From positions 1 to 64,000 of the forward strand of contig SUXJ01000011.1 of the NCBI GenBank assembly GCA_015061005.1: DNA of 64,000 nt, given 5' to 3'. This stretch comes from Bacteroidales bacterium (GTDB taxonomy: Bacteria > Bacteroidota > Bacteroidia > Bacteroidales > Muribaculaceae). The notes under the pieces were generated by a model. The model searched no databases. It saw nothing but the letters and a program-made list of their open reading frames with translations, and was not told where the DNA came from. A program made the position numbers and the translations under genes. Each line of letters opens with the position of its first letter. Positions within the stretch are counted from its first letter, which is position 1. This document shows positions 23,033 through 30,007 of the stretch, in pieces.

Positions 23033-23428
23033 ATGGAAGCAGATACGCTGAAATCACTTTATATTCAGGAGCATTTAGAGCGCGGTTTTCAAAAGATCTT
23101 CCAAAAGCAATTGGAAATTGCCAATGAACTGATTTACCATAATTCTTCAAAAAAATCGCGTCATTCCGGCACTCTGCGTGAAGCTCTTGAAAACCCGACC
23201 TACTTCATTAAAGCAACTAACCACGGATTCAATGTGGAGGCACGGTGGCCGATATATATCAGGTTTCTTGACATGAAGAAACACGGCAACTATCGAATCT
23301 ACAACCGCCAAGTATGGGGTATCCTCTATAAGGAAACATTCAAAAACATGCGCTTTGAGTTTTCTGACTGGCTGCATGATTTTACCCAAAAAACTCTTAA
23401 ACACGCTGTTCAACCACTTAACCAATAA
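23033..23428 (+). CDS. Putative neck or tail protein (gp10-like)
   Basis: A 131-aa basic protein, 2 bp after the preceding gene. The helical N-terminus (YIQEHLERGFQKIFQKQLEIANELIY) and the later RWPIYIRFLDMKKHGNYRIYNRQVWGILY and DFTQKTLKHA resemble head-tail connector proteins of the HK97 gp10 sort, though the match is weak. It probably acts at the head-tail joint. Confidence 0.45.
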   Translation: MEADTLKSLYIQEHLERGFQKIFQKQLEIANELIYHNSSKKSRHSGTLREALENPTYFIKATNHGFNVEARWPIYIRFLDMKKHGNYRIYNRQVWGILYKETFKNMRFEFSDWLHDFTQKTLKHAVQPLNQ

Positions 23429-23434
23429 ATCCGT

Positions 23435-23656
23435 ATGAAAAAAATTGTAAAACTTACCCTGACAATTATTTGGTTTATCATCTTTTTTTGCCCCATGCTG
23501 ATAACGCTGGTGCTTACATGGCCGGACAATTCGCCGACAATGTCAATTCTTGCCTCTTTAGGCTCAGAGTTCATCGCTTTCATTGCAATTGGCATTATAG
23601 GAGCCGTAATTAATAGAAATCAGCGCAGAAAGCATGGAGTGCCGGGACTTGACTAA
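23435..23656 (+). CDS. Holin-like small membrane protein
   Basis: A 73-aa protein with two hydrophobic helices (about 5-29 and 38-59) and a basic C-terminus (NRNQRRKHG), the topology of class II holins that release endolysin. It lies 0.85 kb after the lysozyme gene in the same operon. It could instead be an unrelated small membrane protein; no family signature is visible. Confidence 0.5.
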   Translation: MKKIVKLTLTIIWFIIFFCPMLITLVLTWPDNSPTMSILASLGSEFIAFIAIGIIGAVINRNQRRKHGVPGLD

Positions 23657-23708
23657 ATGGCGAAGAATAAAGAAATAATCACGCATGAAGAGGCGTGCAT
23701 AATCCGCA

Positions 23709-23740
23709 CCCTCTCGCTTATCAGGGCGAGGGGGTTTTTT
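23709..23740 (+). terminator. Terminator of the late operon
   Basis: CCCTCTCGC (23709-23717) pairs with GCGAGGGGG (23726-23734) with one G-U pair, followed by TTTTTT. It ends the portal-to-holin transcript just before cassette 2. Confidence 0.85.
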
Positions 23741-23777
23741 ATTTGCACATTTCAAAATTTATTCATAATTTTGCAGC

Positions 23778-23976
23778 GCTTACCTAATGATAGTATTCTA
23801 TCTCGCCCGGGCGCGGTTAATGCTCGAACATGTTTTGCGAGCTTTTTTTATGCTCGCTCTGATAGCCCGTATTGCGGCTGTCGTTCCGTCAATTTTTGCG
23901 CTCGCAAGAGATAGCATCATTGGGTAAGCAACGGAGCGGCAGCCGTTTTCTTCTGCCCTAACGCTTACCTAATGAT
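23778..23976 (+). ncRNA. Cassette leader RNA, copy 2
   Basis: Promoter TAATTTTG at 23766-23773. A (GCTTACCTAATGA, 23778-23790) and A'' (GCTTACCTAATGAT, 23963-23976) both pair with A' (TCATTGGGTAAGC, 23917-23929) with one G-U pair. B (CTATCTC, 23798-23804) pairs with B' (GAGATAG, 23908-23914), and CTAT also with the adjacent ATAG. C (23875-23888) pairs with C' (23932-23945). The terminator-like hairpin with seven T lies at 23822-23849. Sequence outside A and B is nearly identical to copies 3 and 4. Confidence 0.75.
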
Positions 23977-23981
23977 GCACT

Positions 23982-24248
23982 ATGAACGCATTGAAACTGT
24001 CGGCCACACGACGCCGCAACCAAGTCGTGATTCTTCACTGTCTGCAATCCAAGCCGACACCGTTATCAACCCCCAAGCGCGCTCTTAGCGGTGGCCAACT
24101 CCTGAAGGCAGCCGGTGTTCTCGCCGCAGTCGTGGCTCTCTCCGCTTGCGCCGGACTGGCTGCTGCCGACGTTATGGCAGCGAAAATTGCCCTCTGTCTG
24201 AGTGCTATCCCGGTTGTTTACTTTTGTGTGAAAGGAGGCGACAAATGA
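23982..24248 (+). CDS. Cassette ORF1, copy 2
   Basis: An 88-aa protein nearly identical to the copy at 6131: the few differences include Thr for Ala at position 9 and Ala for Val in the first hydrophobic stretch (LSACAG for LSVCAG). Basic N-terminus and two membrane helices as described there. The ATG lies 5 bp after A'', and the stop overlaps ORF2 as ATGA. Confidence 0.75.
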   Translation: MNALKLSATRRRNQVVILHCLQSKPTPLSTPKRALSGGQLLKAAGVLAAVVALSACAGLAAADVMAAKIALCLSAIPVVYFCVKGGDK

Positions 24249-24508
24249 AAGTAACAATGGCCGGAGCAAAAATCTCAGACGCGATCGTCGAAGTTATTGA
24301 TACGCTTCAGAACTTTAGCGACGTCAAAGACTCCTATCTCAAGGTAATCGATGAGCTAACCCGTATGGTTATACTCGACACCTCCGACTTCTTCGAGGAC
24401 GAATCCGTGGCCATGGAGCGGCTCCACGTCCTCCAGCAGATTCGTCAAGACATTATCACCCTGTCAACAATTCCTCCCGAGGCCATTGCCCCCGAATCTG
24501 AAGAATAA
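24245..24508 (+). CDS. Cassette ORF2, copy 2
   Basis: An 87-aa protein differing from the 6394 copy at about one position (Ile for Phe at residue 10, AGAKIS). Start at ATG 24245 in the ATGA overlap with ORF1. Downstream come a terminator and then a separately promoted moron pair. Function unknown. Confidence 0.75.
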   Translation: MKVTMAGAKISDAIVEVIDTLQNFSDVKDSYLKVIDELTRMVILDTSDFFEDESVAMERLHVLQQIRQDIITLSTIPPEAIAPESEE

Positions 24509-24516
24509 ACGTCCTC

Positions 24517-24556
24517 AGAGGCTGCGCCTGTATATATTGCGCAGTCTCTTTTTTAA
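24517..24556 (+). terminator. Terminator of cassette copy 2
   Basis: AGAGGCTGCGC (24517-24527) pairs with GCGCAGTCTCT (24539-24549), with one G-U pair, followed by a T run. The following stretch (about 24553-24586) is a near copy of 5180-5213, a second short duplication between the two loci. Confidence 0.85.
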
Positions 24557-24626
24557 TTTATTTTGAATTTTTGCGCAATAATCAAAAAAGTTGTATATTT
24601 GCATATCAATAAATTACTCATGCATT

Positions 24627-24818
24627 ATGGGAGGATATGGAAGCGGAGGCTCACGCATCGGAGCCGGCAGAAAATTGTCAGACGGTGTGACGAAGGTGAA
24701 ATTCTCGGTTAATTTACCTTCATGGTTGTTATCACTCATCAGAGACGAAGCAGAACATCGGGAGCTGTCAACGTCTCAACTCATAACGGAACTCATAACG
24801 AAAGGGCTTGAACGATGA
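24627..24818 (+). CDS. Small ribbon-helix-helix-like regulator
   Basis: A 63-aa protein starting at ATG 24627, preceded by a TATATTTG box. The N-terminus MGGYGSGGSRIGAGRK is a common opening of small phage and plasmid regulators. The rest has a strand (VKFSVNLPSW) followed by two helices (LLSLIRDEAEHRE, STSQLITELITKGL), the ribbon-helix-helix layout. It overlaps the next gene by 4 bp (ATGA), so it may control that moron. Confidence 0.6.
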   Translation: MGGYGSGGSRIGAGRKLSDGVTKVKFSVNLPSWLLSLIRDEAEHRELSTSQLITELITKGLER

Positions 24819-25516
24819 AAACGAATATAATATTTTACTCCCTGTTGGCTGTAATATTCGGAGCGTGTTTATACGGGCTATATCTCTATTTCGGCCGTAT
24901 CGACTTCGGATTGGTGTTTCTCGCTGCACTTGGAACGGTTACAACCTTTTTTATTATTGCCGCCGTCATTGGCATTATATGGCGGGCGAAGAATGGGGTG
25001 GACTTGTTGGCTACACTCGAAACTGACCCGGAGAAGGTCAAGGAACACATGTTGTTTATAATGCAATTCGGACACTCGGAAGGAATTAAAGGAGCATTAA
25101 ACGAGTTTAACGATATTTTCCGCAACTATCCACAATGGGAATTTCATAAATGGGAGGTTTTTCGAGCATGGTACAAAGATTTAATCGACCACGCCCTCGA
25201 AAATCCGGAAATCTACAATTTGACAATGAAAGATGGTTCGGAGTACAGCAAAGAAACCGACCAGTTATATGATCCCGACGCTCCGAGTTGGGAGCAGTTC
25301 GACCGACCTCATTACTACGATGATGACGACGATGACGAAGATGAAGATGACCTGCTTGATTGGGACCCCTCTGCCAAAGAAAAAGAAGAAAGCAAGCGAT
25401 GGAGCGACGCTATTTCAATAGGATATGGTTTTGCCATTGGAAATACGTTATTCGGCGGTAGTAGCGGTGATGGTGGCTGTAGTAGCGGAGATAGCGGCTG
25501 TGATTGCGGAGGCTAA
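24815..25516 (+). CDS. Membrane moron with Cys/Gly-rich tail, paralogue of a host gene
   Basis: This 233-aa protein has two N-terminal transmembrane helices (about 5-25 and 32-54), a helical cytoplasmic middle, a run of Asp/Glu (about 167-184), and a C-terminal tail GGSSGDGGCSSGDSGCDCGG with four Cys. A chromosomal paralogue at 32775-33461 has the same architecture with a divergent first two thirds but an almost identical last 55 residues and DNA. It sits with a small regulator in a moron unit not needed for virion assembly. It could alter the host envelope; function unknown. Confidence 0.65.
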   Translation: MKTNIIFYSLLAVIFGACLYGLYLYFGRIDFGLVFLAALGTVTTFFIIAAVIGIIWRAKNGVDLLATLETDPEKVKEHMLFIMQFGHSEGIKGALNEFNDIFRNYPQWEFHKWEVFRAWYKDLIDHALENPEIYNLTMKDGSEYSKETDQLYDPDAPSWEQFDRPHYYDDDDDDEDEDDLLDWDPSAKEKEESKRWSDAISIGYGFAIGNTLFGGSSGDGGCSSGDSGCDCGG

Positions 25517-25577
25517 AATTGCTGTCCTTCATCGGTAAATATCTGCGAGGTAATTTTGTGAAAAATTATCTCGCTTT

Positions 25578-26030
25578 ATGTCTAAACTTCAAAACGATAA
25601 AGTTTCATTTGAACTTGACCTCAGAGCCACGAAGGCTCAGGAGGAAATACACCGTCTGACCAAAGCAACCGAAGAACTGCGTCGGCAGAACGCTGCCCAC
25701 CGTAAAGAGATCTCCCGACTTGCAGCCACAGAAGGTGACCATTCCGCTGAAATCAAACAGCTTAGTGACCAAATCAAGGCCAACACTCGCGAAATCGCCA
25801 AAAACAAAGATGCTATTGAGTTAGAGACGAAAAAAATTGACTTAAGCCGCAAAAGTGCCGCGGATTTAAGAAAGGAACTCCGCAATCTTCAGAAGCAGCA
25901 ATCCCATCTTTCGCGCGCGTTGGACCCGGAAAAATGGCGAGAGCTGGAGAAAGAAATCAATCGCTACAAAGAAGCATTAGAGCAAGCAGAAGCCCCCACA
26001 GTTACTATTGGTGACCGGCTGCGATTGTGA
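25578..26030 (+). pseudogene. Truncated tail tape-measure protein
   Basis: The 150-aa product is a continuous charged coiled coil (VSFELDLRATKAQEEIHRLTKATEEL..., LRKELRNLQKQQSHLSRALD), the usual N-terminus of a tape-measure protein, which in tailed phages normally runs for many hundred residues. Here it stops at GDRLRL in the middle of a typical AEAPTVTIGDR segment. The DNA then continues into an unrelated remnant. TAATTTTG shortly upstream is a likely promoter. A deletion removed the rest of the tail module, so this prophage probably cannot build a working tail. Confidence 0.7.
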
Positions 26031-26176
26031 AGCGTCTGAACGACAACACACACGATTGGATAGGTTCGATCTTTTGCGAGTTTACACGACCGATGACTGT
26101 GACGGAAGCAGAAGCCCGAAGTCTTCTCCACATTGCCGCCATGAATATTCAATACCTATTACCGGAATTCAAATGA
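26015..26176 (+). pseudogene. C-terminal remnant of another phage gene
   Basis: An open frame without its own start, reading VKRLNDNTHDWIGSIFCEF, then TRPMTVTEAEARSLLHIAAMNIQYL and ending LPEFK. It begins where the tape-measure frame breaks and is out of frame with it. It looks like the 3' end of a late gene whose 5' part was lost with the tail module; the MTVTEAEARSLLHIAA segment might also start internally. Confidence 0.45.
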
Positions 26177-26218
26177 AAAAGGCTCGCATCTGCAAGCCTT
26201 TTCTCTTTGTTCTCACCC

Positions 26219-26623
26219 TTATATGGTCGCAATAGTTAATTCTGCTCCTATCTTTCGAATCTCGTTTACAATAGCTTGCATTCTCTCGGCAGAAGGTTTT
26301 TTCGCGCCTCCTACGTATTGCGCCATAAGGCTTTGGCTAATGCCCAACCGGCGCGCTAATGCAGATACATTGATTTCCGGATGCGACAAAAATAATTTAT
26401 AAAGCGGTGATTTAGGTTTTTTCATGAAGAAGCATTCAAATGCCAAATCTTCATTTAATATCTTCCAGTGTATGCCGAATTCACTGACATAATAATCCTC
26501 CAAGGCTTCACGAGGAGCATTCTTCAATCGCGCATAATCAGCAAACAGTTCTTTTTCCTCTCGTCCGTCAGCGGTTTTAATCCACACGGCATCGTCTGTC
26601 AACCAAACATTCGTAACTTCCAT
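26219..26623 (-). CDS. DUF2442-HTH fusion protein, putative antitoxin
   Basis: A protein of 134 aa. Residues 1-70 look like DUF2442 (VTNVWLTDDAVWIKTADGREEKELFADYARLKNA..., FGIHWKILNEDLAFE). Residues about 80-125 are a helix-turn-helix (FLSHPEINVSALARRLGISQSLMAQYVGGAKKPSAERM). DUF2442 and DUF4160 genes are often neighbours and proposed toxin-antitoxin pairs; the DUF4160 gene is 6 bp upstream. The helix-turn-helix would let this member also repress the pair. Confidence 0.7.
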   Translation of the reverse strand: MEVTNVWLTDDAVWIKTADGREEKELFADYARLKNAPREALEDYYVSEFGIHWKILNEDLAFECFFMKKPKSPLYKLFLSHPEINVSALARRLGISQSLMAQYVGGAKKPSAERMQAIVNEIRKIGAELTIATI

Positions 26624-26629
26624 AAATCT

Positions 26630-26887
26630 TCAATTTTTATTATTAAAGAACTCGTTCCAACGTTCTGCGAAGATTTCCTTATTTTCTTCAATAATGGATT
26701 CGGCCATTCTCAGCTCACTCTTAGTGAGCCCTTTGTTTTCAACTAACTCTACCGGATCCAACGTAAATTTAGCTTGAGCGGTAATGTTCCCTTGACCTTT
26801 TACTACGTGAACATGCAGAGGCGTATGGTCGTTTGCAAAGAACAGAAATCGTAATCCAAATAATCTTAATAGTTCAGGCATAATCAA
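26630..26887 (-). CDS. DUF4160 protein, putative toxin
   Basis: An 85-aa protein with the DUF4160 pattern: MPELLRLFGLRFLFFANDHTPLHVHVVKG, where the H-x-H-V motif is the family hallmark, and a helical C-terminus (AESIIEENKEIFAERWNEFF). It precedes the DUF2442-HTH gene in one minus-strand unit, driven by TATATTTG (CAAATATA at 26907-26914). The biochemical role of the family is not established. Confidence 0.7.
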   Translation of the reverse strand: MIMPELLRLFGLRFLFFANDHTPLHVHVVKGQGNITAQAKFTLDPVELVENKGLTKSELRMAESIIEENKEIFAERWNEFFNNKN

Positions 26888-26914
26888 TCGTTTTTAATGT
26901 TGTCTGCAAATATA

Positions 26915-27108
26915 GGTAATAAATTTATAACCCACAATTTTTCGCTCGATTTATCTTGCATAATCCAAAAACTGAGCCCCAAAAGTAATCCAAAAAGTGA
27001 GCAGGAGGCGATTTCTGTAATTTCTCGAAATCTGAAAAATTATTTTATGCTTTACCTCCACGTTATCATGTTATCATTTGTTTTATAATTAAAAAATTAT
27101 TACTTTTG
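26915..27108 (+). promoter_or_regulatory. Divergent promoter region, plus-strand promoter at 27077-27108
   Basis: TTTG (27077-27080) and TACTTTTG (27101-27108) are 20 bp apart, matching the Bacteroides -33/-7 consensus, upstream of the gene at 27161. The gap otherwise holds the divergent minus-strand promoter of the DUF4160 unit and AT-rich sequence without a gene. Confidence 0.65.
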
Positions 27109-27160
27109 CAGTATAATGTGAGTGTCTTATGTCTATTTTTAAACAATTATTTAAATTTTT

Positions 27161-27427
27161 ATGTTGATATTGAACATGATTCAAAAAAGACAACGCATGA
27201 ACATTCTGCAACATTTTGCGGATATTTTGGAAGTGGGCGGTAGTTCTATGAACTTTATTGCCGTTAAAAAACGAGTAAAAGATCGTATGGGAGAACTCCG
27301 ATATCAAACCATTGGCGACAGCCGCAAAGCAATGCGTCAAGACGTTAAAAATATTCGTGCTGACTTTAATAAAGTAGTAAATAACGAACTGAATCATGTC
27401 AAAAAGAGCAGAACAAAACAAGATTAG
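27161..27427 (+). CDS. Hypothetical small moron protein
   Basis: An 88-aa basic helical protein. ATG 27161 lies about 50 bp after the promoter; internal ATGs at 27176 and 27197 are possible starts. It contains QHFADILEVGGSSMNFIAVKKRVKDRMGEL and a Lys/Arg/Asn-rich C-terminus. It overlaps the next gene by 32 bp. Function unknown. Confidence 0.5.
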   Translation: MLILNMIQKRQRMNILQHFADILEVGGSSMNFIAVKKRVKDRMGELRYQTIGDSRKAMRQDVKNIRADFNKVVNNELNHVKKSRTKQD

Positions 27428-27809
27428 CAGCACTACGAATGGGGTGTCATTAGAACAAAATACCATTTATGATGATAGCCTGCTTCCTGCAGCCGAAGAA
27501 CTCTCCAAACTGAATGAGTTAAATTCAGAGATTATCCCATGGGTAATGAAGAGAACTGAAATAGAACAAAACGCAAGAATAAATTTTAATAAAAAGCGCA
27601 CCGCATTAGCCTTTCGAGAAATCAATTACTCTGCCTTTTTGTCTTTATTTGGTTTGGCTCTATGCGCAATTGTTTTTATCGGAATTTTTTATTTATCATA
27701 TTTGCTTATAACAGGAGGTAACGCAGCTGCTGGTACATTGTTCGGTTGCTTGGATATTGCCAGCATAATGATGGCTGTAAACAAATTCAATCTTCGCAAG
27801 AAAAAATAG
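27396..27809 (+). CDS. Hypothetical two-helix membrane protein
   Basis: A 137-aa protein with a soluble N-terminal half and two hydrophobic helices (about 82-104 and 112-128, GLALCAIVFIGIFYLSYLLI then GTLFGCLDIASIMMAV), ending in KFNLRKKK. The layout resembles DUF2335-type phage membrane proteins. It is coupled to the preceding small gene. It may be an exclusion or lysogenic-conversion factor; this is inferred from location. Confidence 0.55.
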   Translation: MSKRAEQNKISSTTNGVSLEQNTIYDDSLLPAAEELSKLNELNSEIIPWVMKRTEIEQNARINFNKKRTALAFREINYSAFLSLFGLALCAIVFIGIFYLSYLLITGGNAAAGTLFGCLDIASIMMAVNKFNLRKKK

Positions 27810-27816
27810 TTTAATT

Positions 27817-27903
27817 GTGGTGCTGTCCATTGCAATCTATGTGTTGCGAGCAGCATTAAGAGACCTCGCCGACAAGCTCAACGAAACCGCCAACAATATT
27901 TAA
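27817..27903 (+). pseudogene. Short phage gene remnant
   Basis: A frame with GTG at 27817 reads VVLSIAIYVLRAALRDLADKL and ends NETANNI. It looks like the end of a small phage protein with a hydrophobic segment followed by an amphipathic helix. It could also be a tiny intact gene. It lies in the region where the tail genes have been lost. Confidence 0.3.
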
Positions 27904-27968
27904 AAGCTCTGTTTATTAAAGGTTACTACTACATCGGGGCATTATAACAGAGTGGTCCAACTCTAAGG

Positions 27969-28012
27969 GCGCGATTGGCCAACGGTTGCCGGCGCGGCCT
28001 TTTCTCTTTGCA
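27969..28012 (+). terminator. Terminator with GGGCGCG/CGCGGCC stem
   Basis: GGGCGCG and CGCGGCC flank an inner GGCCAAC/GTTGCC-type region and are followed by TTTTCTCTTT. One mismatch is present in the outer stem. It ends plus-strand transcription of the moron genes. Confidence 0.55.
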
Positions 28013-28013
28013 C

Positions 28014-28050
28014 AAAAAAACCGGGGCAGTCGTTCAGGAACCGCCCCGGC
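28014..28050 (-). terminator. Terminator of the minus-strand DUF5053-like gene
   Basis: On the minus strand, CCGGGGC and GCCCCGG (7 bp) enclose a 15-nt loop and are followed by seven T residues. It lies 24-60 bp after the stop of the gene at 28074. Confidence 0.85.
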
Positions 28051-28073
28051 AATAATGTTTCAATATGACCTCC

Positions 28074-28409
28074 CTACAAGTCTTCTTGCGGAAGCTCCAT
28101 CGTTGCTGCATCTATTTCATCGGCATGGGCTGACAAGCGCAGTGCAATGTGGCGGAACGACTCCGCGAGTTTTCTATATTCCTCCTCACTGAATGCTTGG
28201 CGTTTGTTGTGCAATGTGCAGCCATTCAACTTCTGCGAGAACCATGCTTGGCTCCGACCAAAATATTGTTCTGCAATCTGAGTCTTATTTATCAATCCCT
28301 CAAGTTCCACAAAGGCGTTCCAAACTGCGCCACTCTTTTCGCGGATAACTTTTTCACGATTTGCTTCTGACTGCTCGGGATTAAAGATTTTTCGAGTTCC
28401 TAAATACAT
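28074..28409 (-). CDS. DUF5053-like protein, second copy
   Basis: A 111-aa paralogue of the 5502 gene: IAEQYFGRSQAWFSQKLNG corresponds to IAKRFFGRSRSWFSRKVNH, and the C-terminal helix AESFRHIALRLSAHADEI to AKALRVLAFEIDELAES. It has an extra N-terminal 20 residues. It lies in a block that mirrors 5315-5783 (small ORF, GC hairpin, this gene) in the opposite direction, and like that block stands next to a cassette leader. Confidence 0.65.
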   Translation of the reverse strand: MYLGTRKIFNPEQSEANREKVIREKSGAVWNAFVELEGLINKTQIAEQYFGRSQAWFSQKLNGCTLHNKRQAFSEEEYRKLAESFRHIALRLSAHADEIDAATMELPQEDL

Positions 28410-28433
28410 ACTTGTAAATTATTTCGTAAATTT

Positions 28434-28456
28434 GCCCCCGTCTGTCACACGGGGGC
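28434..28456 (-). promoter_or_regulatory. GC hairpin between paired small genes, minus strand
   Basis: GCCCCCG and CGGGGGC form a 7-bp stem around a 9-nt loop with no T tract on the minus strand side beyond TTTACG. It occupies the same position as the TTCG hairpin at 5465-5482. Confidence 0.55.
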
Positions 28457-28462
28457 GAGTTA

Positions 28463-28585
28463 TTAACTGTTTTCCAATTCGTTTAGCAGCCCTCTTATTT
28501 GAGTGACTACTGAGTGATTAGCTTCTGTTTCGATTAAGTCAAGCAGCCGAAATATTTGGCTAATCACTCTTTTTTTGTAGCTCAT
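28463..28585 (-). CDS. Small 40-aa protein of the mirror block
   Basis: Reads MSYKKRVISQIFRLLDLIET... ending LNELENS. It is preceded by a rare strong Shine-Dalgarno (AGGAGG, 12-13 bases before ATG) and by TATCTTTG (CAAAGATA at 28630-28637), the same -7 box as the 5315 counterpart. Similar length and helical nature to that ORF support a real gene. Confidence 0.5.
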   Translation of the reverse strand: MSYKKRVISQIFRLLDLIETEANHSVVTQIRGLLNELENS

Positions 28586-28722
28586 TTCATTTGTACACCT
28601 CCTTTCTTTTTTAGTTTCTTATTACACTACAAAGATACTAATAATATCATTAACGTGCAAGTTTTTTGCATGTTTTTTTTAGAAAATTTTGTGATTTTGT
28701 AATTTTGTTTTAACTTTGTGGT

Positions 28723-28921
28723 GCTTATAAACCGATAGGTATCTATCTCGCCCGGGCGCGGTTAGTGCTCGAACATGTTTTGCGAGCTTTTTTTATGCTC
28801 GCTCTGATAGCCCGTATTGCGGCTGTCGTTCCGAAATCATTTGCGCTCGCAAGAGATAGCATCGGTTTATAAGCAACGGAACGGCAGCCGTTTTCTTCTG
28901 CTCTAATGCTTATAAACCGAT
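28723..28921 (+). ncRNA. Cassette leader RNA, copy 3
   Basis: Promoter TAACTTTG at 28711-28718. A (GCTTATAAACCGAT, 28723-28736), A' (28861-28874) and A'' (28908-28921) match perfectly. B (CTATCTC, 28743-28749) pairs with B' (GAGATAG, 28853-28859), and GATAG/CTATC forms the local alternative. C is 28820-28833 and C' 28877-28890. A'' here is also in frame with an upstream ATG, so ORF1 could extend by seven residues from 28906. Confidence 0.75.
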
Positions 28922-28926
28922 GCACT

Positions 28927-29193
28927 ATGAACGCATTAAAATTGTCGGCCGCACGACGCCGCAACCAAGTCGTGATTCTTCACTGTCTGCAATCCAAGCC
29001 GACACCGTTATCAACCCCAAAGCGCGCTCTTAGCAGCGGCCAACTCCTGAAGGCCGCCGGTGTTCTCGCCGCAGTCGTGGCTTTCTCCGTTTGCGCCGGA
29101 CTGGCTGCTGCCGACGTTATGGCAGCGAAAATCGCCATCTGTCTGAGTGCTATCCCGGTTGTTTACTTTTGTGTGAAAGGAGGCGACAAATGA
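28927..29193 (+). CDS. Cassette ORF1, copy 3
   Basis: An 88-aa copy of the membrane protein, with small changes such as SSGQ for SGGQ and AFSVCAG for ALSVCAG. I use the ATG at 28927 to match the other copies; an in-frame ATG at 28906 inside A'' would add MLINRCT and is a by-product of this copy's A sequence. The stop overlaps ORF2 as ATGA. Confidence 0.75.
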   Translation: MNALKLSAARRRNQVVILHCLQSKPTPLSTPKRALSSGQLLKAAGVLAAVVAFSVCAGLAAADVMAAKIAICLSAIPVVYFCVKGGDK

Positions 29194-29453
29194 AAGTAAC
29201 AATGGCCGGAGCAAAATTCTCAGACGCGATCGTCGAAGTTATCGATACGCTCCAGAACTTTAGCGACGTCAAAGACTCCTATCTCAAGGTAATCGATGAG
29301 CTAACCCGTATGGTTATACTCGACACCTCCGACTTCTTCGATGACGAATCCGTGGCCATGGAGCGACTCCACGTCCTCCAGCAGATTCGCCAAGACATTA
29401 TTACCCTGTCAACAACCCCTCCCGAGCCCGTCGCTCCTGAATCCGAAAATTAA
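29190..29453 (+). CDS. Cassette ORF2, copy 3
   Basis: An 87-aa copy with DD for ED in the FFDDESVAME segment and a changed tail (PPEPVAPESEN), shared with copy 4. Copies 3 and 4 are adjacent tandem cassettes separated by a 70-bp AT-rich promoter region that is itself duplicated (28650-28718 and 29462-29530), so they arose by a recent tandem duplication. There is no clear terminator between them. Confidence 0.75.
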   Translation: MKVTMAGAKFSDAIVEVIDTLQNFSDVKDSYLKVIDELTRMVILDTSDFFDDESVAMERLHVLQQIRQDIITLSTTPPEPVAPESEN

Positions 29454-29534
29454 GCTATCTATTAACGTGCAAGTTTTTTGCATGTTTTTTTCGGAAAATT
29501 TTGTGATTTTGTAATTTTGTTATAACTTTGTAGT

Positions 29535-29735
29535 GCTAAACTCATGGTAGTAGAACTACTTCGCCCGAGCGCGGTTAATGCTCGAATATTCAAATGCGAG
29601 CTTTTTTTATGCTCGCTCTGATAGCCCGTATTGCGGCTGTCGTTCCGTCCATATTTGCGCTCGCAAGAGTAGTCACCATGGGTTTAGCAGCGGAACGGCA
29701 GCCGTTTTCTTCTGCCCTAATGCTAAACCCATGAT
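29535..29735 (+). ncRNA. Cassette leader RNA, copy 4
   Basis: Promoter TAACTTTG at 29523-29530. A (GCTAAACTCATGGT, 29535-29548) pairs with A' (ACCATGGGTTTAGC, 29675-29688) with one G-U pair. A'' (GCTAAACCCATGAT, 29722-29735) pairs with A' with one mismatch. B (ACTACTT, 29555-29561) pairs with B' (GAGTAGT, 29667-29673) and with a local GTAGT. C is 29634-29647 and C' 29691-29704. The terminator hairpin keeps GCTCG/CGAGC plus seven T but has a different loop, which supports that helix. Confidence 0.75.
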
Positions 29736-29740
29736 GCACT

Positions 29741-30007
29741 ATGAACGCATTAAAACTGTCGGCCACACGACGCCGCAACCAAGTCGTGATTCTTCACTGT
29801 CTGCAATCCAAGCCGACACCGTTATCAACCCCCAAGCGCGCTCTTAGCGGCGGCCAACTTCTGAAGGCAGCCGGTGTTCTCGCCGCAGTCGTGGCCCTCT
29901 CCGTGTGCGCCGGTCTGGCTGCTGCCGACGTTATGGCAGCGAAAATTGCCCTCTGTCTGAGTGCTATCCCGGTTGTTTACTTTTGTGTGAAAGGAGGCGA
30001 CAAATGA
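29741..30007 (+). CDS. Cassette ORF1, copy 4
   Basis: An 88-aa copy of the two-helix membrane protein, almost identical to copy 2. Same start distance from A'' and same ATGA overlap with ORF2. Confidence 0.75.
   Translation: MNALKLSATRRRNQVVILHCLQSKPTPLSTPKRALSGGQLLKAAGVLAAVVALSVCAGLAAADVMAAKIALCLSAIPVVYFCVKGGDK

Noticed and set aside
23657-23914. Plus-strand ORF running from the late terminator into leader 2
   Set aside because: It crosses a strong terminator and a promoter and its codons follow RNA structural elements; no counterpart in other copies.
23778-23976. Leader as an invertible promoter flanked by inverted repeats A and A'
   Set aside because: All four copies have the same orientation, the repeats differ between copies, and no invertase gene was seen; covariation favours RNA pairing.
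28906-28926. Extended ORF1 start (MLINRCT) in copy 3
   Set aside because: The extra ATG exists only because of this copy's A'' sequence; other copies cannot use it.
28743-28964. Minus-strand ORFs of 73 and 62 codons antisense to leaders 3 and 4 (also 29590-29778)
   Set aside because: They are open in only two of the four copies, are interrupted where A and B differ, and the RNA pairing explains the conservation better.
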